DNA from: Hexactinellida sp. DTS-2022
Lineage: Eukaryota; Porifera; Hexactinellida
Reading direction: 5' to 3'
NCBI GenBank assembly: GCA_028753945.1
Contig: JAPNXP010000013.1
Coordinates: 4,899,501 to 4,963,500, forward strand
DNA: 64,000 nt
The number at the start of each line of letters is the position of its first letter. The stretch's first letter is position 1. The translations under genes and the position numbers were made by a program. This document shows, one piece after another, positions 1 to 10,829 of this stretch. Below the pieces are notes generated by a model. That model saw only the letters and a program-made list of their open reading frames with translations, made no database searches and was not told the DNA's origin.

Positions 1-1470
1 CACCAGAAGCGAGAATATCTTGGAATATGGTTCGTCAACAAACATGTTCGGGAATCCGAGTATGCAGTCTATAATGGCGAAGTGGTATAGTTTTTTCAAA
101 TTCTCATCGAGATTTCGTATTTGGTGCAGAGTCCATGGTTCAGCTAAGCAGTCAGATCTTCCTACAATAGGCTGGTTAAGGAGACCAATATCGGAGTATG
201 GAATGTGTTTCTCATATAGCATAGTACGTGAAAAGCTACGAGGTTTGTTGAGGCAATAGTTGACGTCATAAACCGGTAAATTCATACCAAATTTAGTTCT
301 AAATACCAGAGCTTTCTGAGCGAATTGATTTTCTTCTTTATCCAATAACATAACAAAGAGTAAATATGCAAGTATGTCGCTCGCCTTGAAATCACAGTTG
401 TTCAACAGATGGTTTCGGTAGCTAATACTGCCCTGGGTTGGGGGCGTATACACCTTAGGGCCGGGGGGCCCCTCTATGGGGACAATGGGTATCGAGTGGA
501 TGTGAGGCTCCCAAATTGTACGAGTTAGCTTGTCCCACATTGCATTGTGTAGTTCGCTGGGTGACTCTATCTCTAGGTAGACAGCCATTTGGAAGGGACT
601 GAGATGGTTGAACGGACGAACGAAAGGAGAGGCTCCTGAATCTATGAGTGCATCGATCATAGGAATACTCTTCTTGTGAATGGCAGAATGGAGAGATACG
701 TGTCTCTGGTATATTTCATTCGGGTCCGAGCCAGATGAGAGGGCTTGGGTAACCGCACTGGTGTCGTTCGGTTTGGAAATATACATCGCGCGGAAAAGCG
801 GTGATAGTATATCGACATGTGGTAGAAGTCTGTCCTGGTTTGTCATGTTTGAAATAAATATTATTTGATTTGTAATAGAACTGATATTGTTAGAGAAGTT
901 ATTATTATCCTGAGTTGTACTTGTGGAAGATTTATAACTTAGCTAGCAATCTATGCATATTGTATTGAATACAGTGCTAATATAGAAAGTAATACGATTG
1001 CAACTTGATATTAAAATTAGCAAATGGTTAAGTAAGAAATTAAGAATAATACTCACCATCGGTTTTGTTATGGGTGATAACTTTTGTGTTCTCTTAGGAG
1101 GAAAAGTAGCTACAAACTTGTTGCTTTGACTTGGACCAGGGGTAACTTGTTGGTAATAATCTAAAGCAGAAAATACGTGTGAGAAATTGGGTCCATTGGC
1201 ATCGAGGGAATTAGGGAGAGTAGAATATCTTGAGTTTTCTTGCAGTTTTAAAGAAGTGTCCCAGACAAATAATTCTGGGGCGGTTCTAAGGGAATTTCTG
1301 TTCGGTCTGACGGCAGATAAACGGGACTGGGGTTTATGTTTCATGTATTGTTTCATAGACCAACCGTCCTCTATAATTTCTAGCTCCGGGGGAGGTGTCT
1401 CGGTATAGGAACACTCGTCGAAAGGGCGCGGTTGGACACTCTTCATCTCGCTGATAACTCTGGAATTCAT
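1..1470 (-). CDS. Ankyrin-repeat-like protein, 3' end beyond window
   Basis: Two exons on the minus strand, 1470-1057 and 909-1 (441 codons, no stop before the window edge). The donor CCGATG|gtgagt and acceptor ctcag|GAT are both phase 0. The first exon encodes a polar, proline-rich N-terminus of about 138 residues with no domain I recognise. The second exon holds two degenerate ankyrin-like units shortly after its start (seen as SGSDPNE...LHSAI...ALIDSGASPF...SPFQMAV), followed by a region I do not recognise. The second exon contains its own ATG at 846, so a shorter product starting there is possible. The real C-terminus is missing, so the family cannot be fixed. The ankyrin assignment is from spacing and the LLxxGA-type motif. 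The next gene on the same strand is PIN1, about 370 bases upstream. Confidence 0.6.
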
Positions 1471-1842
1471 TTACACCTGTTTAGCACACAGATAGATAAT
1501 CTAATCTATAAATAGAATAGTGCACGTTTTTATCGGGAATGCTATTATCTTCATTTTCTTACAGTTTTCCTATTTTAACCACTTTATTTGCTTATAAAGT
1601 TATTGCTTTCTAGTATACTACTGTATTTGTTTAGATTTAAACACATCCAAAACATTGCAAATTATGTTGTTGGTAAAATTAACTGTTAGCTGGCCTATCT
1701 GTCCCCAAGATAATACCTAAATCCTAATATAATAAACACAAAATACAGCAAAATAATAATACATTGCTTTTATGTATATTAAATCTCGAGTTGGCGTAAT
1801 GTCAATTAGTATCTACACAAATAGATGTAGGATAGGATCCGT
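1471..1842. other. AT-rich spacer between ankyrin-like gene and PIN1
   Basis: About 370 bases, AT-rich. It should contain the 3' UTR of PIN1 and the promoter of the ankyrin-like gene. I see no other gene or clear repeat in it. Confidence 0.5.
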
Positions 1843-2292
1843 TTACTTTGTTCTGAGAATAATATGAATTCCAGAGTCGGTTTCCACTGGCTGACTCAGT
1901 TCCCCCACTGACAGAGAATAGGTAGCATCTTCAAACGGCTTCTGCATTTGCCCGCGACCAAATTCACCTAAATCTCCACCATTTTTCGCACTGCTACAAT
2001 CGCTTTCAAGCTTTGCGATCATTTCAAAATCCTCTCCTTTTACAATCCTCTCACGGAATTCCTGAATCATTCTAACCGCTTCTCCCTTGCTTCGCGTAAT
2101 GTTAGTTTGCTTCCAGGAGCTGGGTCTTCTCGACTTGTTGTGTTTCGCGAGAATATGCGAAGCGCGAACTTTCTCAGCCTTCGGACGTTCCCATCTACTC
2201 TCCTTCGTTCTGGTATTAAAATAGTATTCGTTGTTGTTGCTACGAGACACGTGTTTCACCCAGTCAGGAGGCAGGTCCTCTTGACCAGCCAT
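1843..2292 (-). CDS. PIN1: Peptidyl-prolyl cis-trans isomerase PIN1
   Basis: Single exon, 149 residues (human PIN1 is 163). It has an N-terminal WW domain (W11 and W34 bracket it, with YYFN between) and then a parvulin-type PPIase domain from about residue 42. The phosphate-binding basic cluster is present as K50 with R55/R56 in [10 protein letters not shown]. The catalytic cysteine is C99 in SDCSSAK, and the C-terminal [10 protein letters not shown] block is intact. In this family the enzyme isomerises pSer/pThr-Pro bonds in cell-cycle and transcription proteins in the nucleus. The WW-PPIase linker is shorter than in vertebrates. The start is the first ATG and aligns with the family start. 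The gene is intronless and its surroundings show no sign of retrocopy decay. Confidence 0.95.
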   Translation of the reverse strand: MAGQEDLPPDWVKHVSRSNNNEYYFNTRTKESRWERPKAEKVRASHILAKHNKSRRPSSWKQTNITRSKGEAVRMIQEFRERIVKGEDFEMIAKLESDCSSAKNGGDLGEFGRGQMQKPFEDATYSLSVGELSQPVETDSGIHIILRTK

Positions 2293-2668
2293 TTATCTAT
2301 TAGTTATTTGTATTCAAGTTTGACTTAGAATGAAATGCAATATTACGGTGCGACGAACCATCGGTCTATTTACAACGGATCGGTGCTACGCACATCAAAG
2401 TTAATGGTCACTCTGCCTTACTCCTCACCCTTTCTACCATGGAGCATGTTATATTATATACATCCCTTTGTACCATTTACATAGTTTTAACTTGTCTACC
2501 AATAATACCCGTTGTAAGCTAACTTCTAGGTTGATTTTGATTTTCTATAAACATAACATGCTAATCATAATGTTAAAGCTACATATGTATTATGTAATCT
2601 ATTAATAATTTGTATCCAATTATGACTCAGAATGAAATGTGATATTTACGGTGCAACGAGGTTTAATC
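2289..2668. repeat. Duplicated ~70 bp segment upstream of PIN1
   Basis: The segment at 2289-2362, just upstream of the PIN1 start, recurs diverged at 2599-2668. Both copies contain tagaatgaaatg or cagaatgaaatg followed by ttacggtgc(g/a)acga. The spacer 2293-2865 is otherwise AT-rich and shows no coding region. Confidence 0.6.
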
Positions 2669-2792
2669 ATAAGATAATATATCTATAATTAGTATATAAT
2701 TAATTAATTATTATCCAATTTATATTCTTCGTTTAAGACAATCATGTTGTAGCGTATCATATGGGAAATGACGTTAAATGTCATAGGAATAA

Positions 2793-2820
2793 CCAATACA
2801 ATAGACAGTTAGTATAAAAA
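2793..2820 (+). promoter_or_regulatory. CCAAT and TATA box of the first amidase gene
   Basis: CCAAT at 2793-2797 and TATAAAAA at 2813-2820 lie about 46 bases before the ATG at 2866. This is the spacing of a core promoter with a short 5' UTR. Confidence 0.5.
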
Positions 2821-2865
2821 GAGGATGCTAATTAAGCTCTTATTATTCTATAAAATAAGGAAGGA

Positions 2866-3933
2866 ATGAGGGTCGTAAAGATTAAGATTTTGTTGTTTGC
2901 CTTAATCGGAGGGTTATGCATGTTCCCTGTGATTTCAGTTAAACCGAAACGCTACGAGTTGAATCTGGATAAAGCACCGGAGCAACGCTGGGATCAAATA
3001 GCAGCCGATTACAAATATCAAATGCAGGAAGTTATTTACGACGTATTTCGAATGTTCCACGTGTCAAACAGGTCCATCGAGTTGGTATCAATTCTAGCTG
3101 ATAGTCTACAGTATTTCCTGCCGACAGAAACAGCGAGAGAGATACAGGGCCTGGCTAGGGCGACAGGAATACAGTTGGGAGAACTCTTGGTGTATAACTT
3201 CCTTAACGAACTGACTGCATACTGCACTAGCATTGTAGTGGAGGACGATAAGGGAGTTATTATGCATGGAAGGAATTTAGATTTTGGGTTAACAGACAAA
3301 CTTAAAGATTCTGTTATAATTGTGGATGTGACGCGAAATGGCAAACTGGTGTGCACTGGCATTACGTTTGCAGGGTATGTTGGGATATTCACTGGAGTTA
3401 AACACAACAAGTTTAGCGTGAGTGCAAATGACAGGAGCAGCGGGAACCTGCTAGAGAACATTCTAGAACTCCTGCTTAACAGAAAGGGGAAGTTGGTGGG
3501 GCTGGTCATGAGAGGCTTATTGGAGAGCGACAACATTAGTTACACGGATGCTCTAAAGGAATTGCAAACGGTAGAACTCATAGCGCCCTGCTACATAATA
3601 CTCGGAGGTGTGAAACCTGGGGAAGGCGCGGTTATTTCGCGCGGGAGAGAAGCGCAAGTCAACACCCGCTTCATAGATACGAATGATAAGGTATGGTATG
3701 TGGTAGAAACAAACTTTGACTGGTGGAATCCTCCCGGAGACAACCGCAGAGAAGCGGCAGTTTCCGCACTAAACTCGGTCGGAAGAGGAAACATGACGAG
3801 TGACAGACTATACGGAGTTCTATCCACGCCCCCGGTTTGCAATAGTGAAACAATATTCACTGCAATTATGTCTGCAGCCAAACCGCAAGCATTTAATGCG
3901 GTTATAAGGGAGAGGGACACCAAGTGCGATTAA
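2866..3933 (+). CDS. Acid ceramidase / NAAA-family amidase, copy 1
   Basis: Single exon, 355 residues, with a hydrophobic signal peptide (about residues 6-25). The N-terminal alpha-subunit-like region carries the LNLDKAPEQRW block typical of acid ceramidase and N-acylethanolamine acid amidase. The autocatalytic nucleophile is C120 in YCTSIVVED, followed by HGRNLDF. The beta part has FAGYVGIFTG, an ILGGVKPGEGAVISR stretch and VVETNFDWW. In this family self-cleavage before the Cys gives an alpha/beta lysosomal hydrolase acting on ceramide or N-acylethanolamines. Sequence alone does not separate the two, though several blocks look NAAA-like. The C-terminus ends in a short tail with one Cys. It is convergent with a related copy at 4102-5172. 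Confidence 0.9.
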   Translation: MRVVKIKILLFALIGGLCMFPVISVKPKRYELNLDKAPEQRWDQIAADYKYQMQEVIYDVFRMFHVSNRSIELVSILADSLQYFLPTETAREIQGLARATGIQLGELLVYNFLNELTAYCTSIVVEDDKGVIMHGRNLDFGLTDKLKDSVIIVDVTRNGKLVCTGITFAGYVGIFTGVKHNKFSVSANDRSSGNLLENILELLLNRKGKLVGLVMRGLLESDNISYTDALKELQTVELIAPCYIILGGVKPGEGAVISRGREAQVNTRFIDTNDKVWYVVETNFDWWNPPGDNRREAAVSALNSVGRGNMTSDRLYGVLSTPPVCNSETIFTAIMSAAKPQAFNAVIRERDTKCD

Positions 3934-4101
3934 ATAATTATATTAGAGAGTATACTATATATACATGTTGTTGTTATTATTTATCTAACTAAATGTGATA
4001 AAAGAGATGCTAACATTAACCTCATAGAAATAATATTAATAACGAATCAGTACAAACTAACGGGACCTAAGATACGATTAATACGCCACTAAGAATATAC
4101 A

Positions 4102-5172
4102 CTATTCACAGGGAGTGTCCCCCTTTCTAACCACAGCTCTCATGGCTCCCGGATCGCCAGCAGACATGAGTGCCGTGTACGTAGTGCCCGTATTACAAAC
4201 GGGAGCAGTAGACAGGACGGTGTATAGCGCATCAAGAGACATGTTAGACCGGCCTATCGAGTTCATGTGTGTAACTGCCGGGTATCTACGGTTATCATTT
4301 GAAGGGGGAGACACCCACCAATCGTAATTCGTCTCCAGCACATACCAAGCTCCCTTACGCGTATCTATGTAGCGAATATCCAACTCGCTCTCCCTGCCCC
4401 TGGTTATAACAGCCCCCTCCCCCCCGGTAAGGCCCCCTATGGTTATATAGCACGGGGCCATAAGAACCACGGTCTGCAACTCTCTAACTACAGAGCTGTA
4501 ATCTGTACCTGGAGTCTCCAACATGCGTCTGATCTCAAAGGTAACGAAATGCGCCTCGCGGTTCAACAGGATTTGATACAAATTCTCAATTCTAAACCCT
4601 TTGTTCCTCTGATTGAGACTTATCGTAAAAGAGTTCGGTTTCTGCCCTGTGGCTAGTCCCACCATGCCTGCATAGGTCACCCCTGTAAACACCGTTTTGT
4701 TGTTCCGCACTGCGTTAACTATTATTGTTATATTCCGCAGTTCATCTGGCAGGCTATAGTCTAAATTGCGTGCGTGTATTATCTTGTTATCCATGGTCTG
4801 GGCTACTATACTGGTGCAAGCGGCGGTTATGTCATAGAGGATATTAACGAATATCATGTCTGTTACGGATAACCCTATGCCATGGGCTATACCGACTATT
4901 TCGCCGGCATATTCCTTGGGGAGGTAGGCGAGTAGAGCCGAGGCTTCGCTCTCCATTAGAGCTAGGATTTCCTTTGGGATTTTGAACAGCTTAATCATCT
5001 GGGTACGGAAACTGTGTATTTCCGCCCCATACACCTTTGTTACTGCATTCCAACGCGATTCGGGAGGATCGTCTAAGTTAATGGTAAATGTAGGCGGCGT
5101 GAGGCCATAGGAGAGACTGAGAAAAGCCGAAATAACGAATGCAAGGAAAATAATATTGGAACGAACTGCCAT
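4102..5172 (-). CDS. Acid ceramidase / NAAA-family amidase, copy 2
   Basis: Single exon, 356 residues, starting with a signal peptide (hydrophobic about 7-23). It has the same architecture as the neighbour at 2866-3933: the INLDDPPESRW block near residue 31, catalytic C119 in ACTSIVAQT, HARNLDY in place of HGRNLDF, YAGMVGLATG, TIGGLTGGEGAVITR and VLETNYDWW. Proenzyme self-cleavage at the Cys and a lysosomal or secreted location follow from the family. The two copies face each other tail to tail with about 170 bases between stops, and they are diverged well beyond recent duplication. The Gly-to-Ala change in the HGRN motif could affect substrate range; that is inference. Confidence 0.9.
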   Translation of the reverse strand: MAVRSNIIFLAFVISAFLSLSYGLTPPTFTINLDDPPESRWNAVTKVYGAEIHSFRTQMIKLFKIPKEILALMESEASALLAYLPKEYAGEIVGIAHGIGLSVTDMIFVNILYDITAACTSIVAQTMDNKIIHARNLDYSLPDELRNITIIVNAVRNNKTVFTGVTYAGMVGLATGQKPNSFTISLNQRNKGFRIENLYQILLNREAHFVTFEIRRMLETPGTDYSSVVRELQTVVLMAPCYITIGGLTGGEGAVITRGRESELDIRYIDTRKGAWYVLETNYDWWVSPPSNDNRRYPAVTHMNSIGRSNMSLDALYTVLSTAPVCNTGTTYTALMSAGDPGAMRAVVRKGDTPCE

Positions 5173-5316
5173 TTCAAGTTAGAAACAAGTAATCAATTGT
5201 TGAAATTAATTTATAAGTAATTAAGAGCATATTTTGAAATTCAATAGTTTGCATGTAAAATTATCCACAGAGCTCTAATTACAAATATATATATAGAAAT
5301 ATAGAAATATTACGAG

Positions 5317-6915
5317 CTAAGATTTGATTGTCATAGAGGTACTTACACGGAATACTGCAGGAATCATTGCAGAGAATTGTTCGAACATTTCCCTAGAAAT
5401 TTCCGCTGGAACCAGAAATTGAATAGTCCGTGGGTAGTTAGAAGCTAGGTGTGAATTTTCGAGCATAAACCCCTTAAAGCACTTGAGCACTAGCTCCGCT
5501 CGCCTCACACACCAGGCTACAGTCATGTCTGGCTGCATTTGGTTAACCAACAGCAGCGGCACACTCAGCACGTATATATCGTACTGGAAAGCTAAATGCA
5601 ATATGTTCCGAAGTCCGGCGATAACCGAGTGTCGAGAAGGCAGGTCAATACTAGCTACGTCATCGCCTGTCACCAGATGGAATATGGCGTGTACTTCTGA
5701 GAGGTTCGAGTGTCGTGTTATATACGTGTCACCCTCGTGGAGCGTACGGGGGTCTGTTGGACCGGTCTTTTTCGCAGGGGTGTCAAATATCGGGGTCGGG
5801 ATACGGTGCTCGGAAATACCAGGCAGCAGTTCCACTACATTCTGTAGCTGCATGTCTAGGGAAGGAAAGTGGAAGTCAATCGACTGACCGCAAATGCGGT
5901 TAAACTCCTCTGTGGGAGAGGAGAATATGCTCAGAGACCCGTCCACGAAGAGAACGAGTCCGCTGAGTCGCGTGGAGTACAGACTAATGGCGGTCTGCAG
6001 CCGCTCGGGAGAGGGCCGCAGGGGGGCGGGCACCAAGGGGGAGGTCCCCTCCGGGTTAGAACTGGTCCGACAGAGGTCCAAGGGGTCGCATTTAAGCACC
6101 CTGATGTTGTGCGTGGACTTTCTTTGTGTGCCTATATAACACAATAATTATGTGTGTTTGTAATGAACTAGGTTAACACAATATTAATGTGTGTTTCTAA
6201 TGAGCTAGGTTAACACAATAATTATGTGTGTTTCTAATGAGCTAGGTTAAGACGGACCTAAGTTAACAGTGAAGCTCTCCTGCAGCCTGCTCACTGCCTC
6301 TGCTATGAGAGGGGGTGTGTCCAACTGAGGGGGGGCCAATATGTGTCTCAGAGCCTCGTTCTTAGACCTAGCCACCTCGATACTCTCGTCATCTCTGTGT
6401 GCGGGGGAGTGCTCTGTGTTAAGTTGTTGCCGTAGCATCGCTTCGTGCAGGTTAAGTACAAACATTCTGTATTCCCGTTTCTGTGAATCGATCAGCTGTG
6501 AGACCTCGCTGTCCCACCTCACTTCCATGGCTTCTCGCTCCAGTGTGTGGTCCCGGGCGATGCAGTTAATGTTCTGGTCGCTAGACTGGATGTTAAGTGC
6601 ATTCTCCAACTGCATACGATGTTTGGCTATCAGCTGTTCCATAGCGTTGGCTCGGGACCTGTTGAGCTCCGCCACTGCAATGGAACTGGTGTGCTCCAGC
6701 TGTAGTAGTGTGTCCAATGCGTTGCTGTTGACGAGGGCATGGTATATCTCACTGAATGTGGTCTCGTCAGGCCGGGCGGGGAAGTGAGCGTAGTTGGCGT
6801 GTTCCTCTTGGAACCAGCCGACTAGCGAGTCTATGTGGGAGAGAGTTGCGGCGTCCAAGTCGTCAGCGAGATGCGGAGCCTCCGGGGAGAGGTCGATAAG
6901 AGCACTGGAGGCCAT
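5317..6915 (-). CDS. FERRY3: FERRY complex subunit 3 (C12orf4 homologue)
   Basis: Two exons on the minus strand, 6915-6258 and 6131-5317, giving 490 residues (human about 550). The donor TTAG|gtccgt leaves one base and the acceptor ttatatag|GC supplies two, so the frame is kept. The donor is weak and that join is moderately sure. The N-terminal exon is mostly helical with coiled-coil character (residues about 70-170). The C-terminal exon carries the family signature: GDDVASIDLPSRHSV, then IYVLSVPLLLVNQM, CVRRAELVLKC, and RTIQFLVPAEIS near the end. In mammals this protein is part of a Rab5 effector complex that links early endosomes to mRNAs. The upstream gene on the same strand is ARHGEF7. 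Confidence 0.8.
6132..6257. repeat. Tandem repeat filling the FERRY3 intron
   Basis: Almost the whole 126-base intron consists of about three copies of a 36-base unit containing tgtgtttctaatgagctagg and ttaacacaat. The last copy abuts the donor site. Confidence 0.7.
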
Positions 6916-6964
6916 CTTATGAACGAACCAATGGAGTTAAGTAATTCAATTATTAGCAATTAAA

Positions 6965-7090
6965 TAGTCGATTCTATTAACCGAAATATTTTAAGCAAAA
7001 CTGTCATTCCGTTCTATAAATCCTGTGAAATTTGACACCATTAAGCGGAGAAATCTATTAACTGGTGGCTCTATTAAGTGGAGTCAACTG
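6965..7090. mobile_element. MITE, CGCTTAATAG family
   Basis: About 125 bases with imperfect terminal inverted repeats: left (c)agtcgattctattaaccg and right tattaagtggagtcaactg followed by TA. It matches the element at 14111-14279. It lies in the 370-base spacer between the ARHGEF7 3' end and FERRY3; nothing else is seen there. Confidence 0.6.
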
Positions 7091-7283
7091 TAACTCTTAA
7101 AAAAGTACATACCTATTAGGGACCTCTGCTTCTATTCTAGTGAGATTGTATTGAAGATTCTGTATTAACAAATCAGCAATATTTAATACAAACAATGAGT
7201 TCCCAACCAAGTATATTTACATCAAAATTATTGTATGTACAGAAAGGAAGGCATTGTTATAAAGAGCTAAAAGAAGAGCGGAA

Positions 7284-10200
7284 TTACAAGGGGGATCTTT
7301 TGGGGTTTAGGGAATTAGTGGCGAGTGCAATTTCTAATTTCTTCCTTTCGTTTTTCTCAAGCTCTAAGTCACTCCTGAGCCTTGAAACTTCGGAAGTTAG
7401 ATTATTTATTTGTTTTTCTATTTTGTTTAGCATTGAATAGTTCCCTTCATCAATTGTGGTTTCTACCGAATTGTATCGTATTAGCATTGTTTGTCTGGGA
7501 ATTAGCTTCTGTCGAGTTGTAACGTTGTAACCCTCTATTACCCTCAAAACGCAAGTTTCATTCTCTGTTTTTTGCTGAAAGGAAAGGGAATTTGTAACTG
7601 TAAGATCTCATTATTTAGATAATCAATAAAATAAAACAATTAATGCTCAATAAAAATAAAATAATTACATCCTCAATAAATTAAAATAATTAAATGCTCA
7701 ATAAAATAAAATAATTAATGCTCAATAAATGACTAACCTTATCTGCCTCTGAATAGCCAGCTGATTCGCTGGAAGCAGGTCGAGCTCGCTTCTTCTTGTA
7801 CCCACTCATCGACCCTCTCTTTGAGAAGGTTTTCTGTTCCTGTTCCTGTCTGGGGGGCTTGGCGGGGGGGAGGGGCCGGAGGGACTTGAACCCCCAGTAG
7901 AGCGGCCGGTTTATCTTGGGCTGAGGCGCTCCTGGCTGAGAGAGCTGAATCTGTCGGGAGGAGAGCTGGGGCTGGAATATCCCGGATTGGGAGTTGGTGC
8001 TGTTGATAGCAACGAGACTCATTGGTATGTCTGAGCGACTTCTCTGTATCAGACGCTTCGGAGTTTCTGGTACACCACTGTCGACAGGTTGCTCTATGGA
8101 ACGAATAACAATTGTAAATACAGTCAGGTTCTTTTATTATGAACATTCAAGGGACCAAAAATTGTGTTCATAATAGAGAGGCTTCATAATATGCGAACTT
8201 AACTTAATACAAACCCTATGTAAATTATTAAATTGGGACCGTAGGGTTTGTTCATAATAAGAAATCTTCATATTAAGCAGACGAAATCTTGTTCACAATA
8301 AGCAGACCTGACTGTACACTATAACATGTTGCTCTATAGAACGAATAACAATTGTAAATCAAGTTGGTAGGAAGTATCGTCTAAACGCCAACCAATACAT
8401 AACTGTTGTCTGAGAATATATAGAATCAGATACGGTGCCTTGAAATGTTTCTAAATACTGTAAACCAATTAACCAGCCAGAACACCAACAATTCTATCGA
8501 AATACCTGAAACTTTATTATAGAACTAAATTACTGATTCGATTTGCAGGTTTTCAGAGAATTCTCCAAACATTATTGTTTGCGGTCAAAATGAGTTCGCC
8601 TTATCCGGAATTCGTATTACCAATGTCATTTGTATTGAAAAGGCTTTGAAGGGGACATTCGTATTAACCGTGTTCCTACTAACGAGGTTCTACTGTATTT
8701 ATGGTCAACACCTTTCTAATGAATTTCCAGGAACTGTAATAAAATAACATCAAAATTCCCGTTTGCGAAGCCGGGTTTATGTATAGAATGGAACAGGTGT
8801 CACCCGATATATAAGATACACTATAACAAATTCCTATGCACCTTACCTGGAGTTGGGGACGGAGGAGGAGGGACAATGAAGGTCGGTCTATTCATAGGCA
8901 TAACTCTACAAATGTCTACTGACTGCAGAATGCCGTCTCTGTCAGTGGAGTGCTCGCAGTATAGCATATCACTAGCGCCGGGACTCCTAATCTCGATGGG
9001 GTAGAACGAATTATCCTGAGGAGCAGTTAAGGCCACTGAGCAGAGTTCGTATAACTCCTTGAGTCGGTATCCACTAAGGCTTTGCTCCACCTCTAGAATG
9101 GCCATTGCGCCACCAAATACAAGCACAAAGTTAGTTTGCTGGAAATCCATATTCAAATACACCTGTGTAGAGAAGTAGCAGTCGCCCAGTTCCTCCAGAT
9201 TCTTTCCCCCCCAGTTGTCTATTCGTGACGTCACCATCTCCAGCTCCACTTCCTTCCGCTTGCGAACTTCCTGCACGCTGGCGTAGAGCAGCTTGAACTT
9301 CCCGGCCGCAGCCTTCATGCTATGGATATCCGAGTGGGTCTCTGGAATGTGTCTCTCGAGCTCCATTAGCTGCGTGACGTACTTGTCCAGCATCTTCATC
9401 GGCTTGCCCAGGTAGAGGGAGAGCGTTATCATGCCAGGGCTGGGACCGCCTTGCTTCTCCACAAAGCTGGAAATAGCGTCGGAGTTCTCTGTTATAACGG
9501 AGAGGGCCTTAGGATGGCAGGCTGAGTACTGGAAGTATAGAGACTCTATTTGTGGAATGGTCTCTATTAGGAACTCTCCGATATTCTGTTCGTCCGGGGG
9601 GCGACTGCATATCTCCTCTAACTTCGCAAACTGCTGCGTCTCAAAGGATACCAGCTGTTTCACGTTCAGTTGCAGATCAGAGGATTGGGATTTGGAAATA
9701 GCGTCAGATTTCGCGAGGGGTTCTAAGAACTTAGACTGCAAGTGTAACAAGTCGTCTCTGTACGTTCTCAGCGCGTCCAGCAGATCCTGTATGTCCAGAT
9801 TGTAGAATATCTTCTGGCTGGAGTCTTTGTTCGCGTCGCCTGTCTCGGGCGAGTTAGGCGCCGCCTCCGATGACGTCAGGTCCGTGACGTAGTTCCCAGG
9901 AAACCAACCCACGCGCCCGTTGCACTCGCCCTCCCACCACTTCCCGTCCAGGACATTCCTAACGACTATCCTGTCTCCAGGCTGGAAGCTGAGATCGTCC
10001 TCCTCTGTCCCCTCGAATGGGAACAGCGCCCGCACCACGTGCTCCTGAATGGGGTCCTGCGAGGCCGCGGTTAGCAGCAGCTCCGGCTTGAGCATCTTCC
10101 GACTGGACTTGCGTCTGAGGGAGTGCTTCGTGAACTGCTTGCCCAGCCCCAGGGCCGAGGCGTGGCTGTAGAGGGCCTCCAGGGTAACGAGCACAGCTGA

Positions 10201-10533
10201 CATGTCGTCCCCCATCAAGAGGTCGTCCGGACGGAATATCTGCTCCGGGGTGAGTTCTAGCGCCGCACAGGCGAGAGTGAATTTCAACACGTTGTGCTCT
10301 CCCGCGGAAAATGTGTGCGATTCGTTCTGTATTGAGTCTACGCTGCCGGGTTTTATTCTATTCGCGAGGCGACACAGAATCTGACCGTTTCGCAGATCCT
10401 CTATAAGACCGAGAACTTCCAGGGAATCTTCAGGAGCCTCCGGGTTAGGCGGGATCAGGTCTAGGGCCACGAGCCAGTTCTTAATAGCCACCCATCGCTT
10501 GACTCTTTCGGGGTCCGAGGAGAGAGTCGCCAT
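7284..10533 (-). CDS. ARHGEF7: Rho guanine nucleotide exchange factor 7 (beta-PIX)
   Basis: Three exons on the minus strand: 10533-8847, 8093-7738 and 7574-7284, giving 777 residues. The phases fit: the first exon leaves G, the second begins AG, and the last join is in phase. Domains in order: calponin-homology (about 10-130), SH3 (about 165-220, ALFPFEG to WFPGNYV), Dbl-homology RhoGEF (about 245-430), PH (about 450-548), a proline-rich linker, then the GIT-binding/C-terminal part with VLRVIEGYNVTTRQK and a final coiled coil. In this family it activates Rac/Cdc42, binds PAK through SH3 and GIT through the C-terminus, and works at focal adhesions. Most of the catalytic part sits in one exon, which is unusual next to the vertebrate gene. 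The 753-base intron holds MITEs. Confidence 0.93.
8121..8314. mobile_element. MITE, CAGTCAGGT family, in ARHGEF7 intron
   Basis: A 194-base element bounded by TA on both sides. It starts cagtcaggttctttta and ends aagcagacctgactg, giving terminal inverted repeats. Internal copies of ttcataata are repeated. The 33-base segments immediately outside it (8089-8119 and 8329-8359) are near-identical direct repeats. Confidence 0.75.
8581..8691. mobile_element. Truncated MITE, CAGTAGAACCTCGTT family
   Basis: Only the right end is intact, as actaacgaggttctactg followed by TA. The inside matches full copies elsewhere (attcgtattaaccgtgttc). No left terminal repeat is found, so this is a half element in the ARHGEF7 intron. 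Confidence 0.55.
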
Positions 10534-10581
10534 TTGTATAGCAGCTAAACGCTAGCATGGAATGTGGGGACATTAATAAAA

Positions 10582-10719
10582 CAGTAGAACCTGTCTAATC
10601 CGACACCGTTGGGATAGGGAAATGTCGGATTATGCAGGCTCTAATGCATAATTCGACGCTCATTGGGATAAGGAAAAAGTGTCGGTTCTGCTGAATTCCG
10701 GATTATGCAGGTTCTACTG
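10582..10719. mobile_element. MITE, CAGTAGAACCTGTCTAATCC family
   Basis: A 138-base element between ARHGEF7 and CEP83. The left end is cagtagaacctgtctaatcc and the right end ggattatgcaggttctactg, which are imperfect inverted repeats. Inside are gtcggattatgcaggctcta and a second related unit. A sister copy lies at 16019-16181. Confidence 0.75.
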
Positions 10720-10829
10720 TATATAAACTAGCAATAATTGTTAGATCCTATAGAGATATAAATAAGTTGTGTGGTAATTGGGATATGAATATTGTCCTAC
10801 AGTTAAGTGATAAAATAGTGTCGACAGAC

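Noticed and set aside
6132-6144. A start codon at 6144 for the second FERRY3 exon as an independent gene
   Set aside because: The codon is TTG, not ATG, and an acceptor with matching phase lies at 6131; the exon joins the one at 6258-6915.
7739-8146. Separate minus-strand ORF of 135 residues overlapping the ARHGEF7 exon
   Set aside because: It is in another frame from the exon whose phase and content fit beta-PIX.
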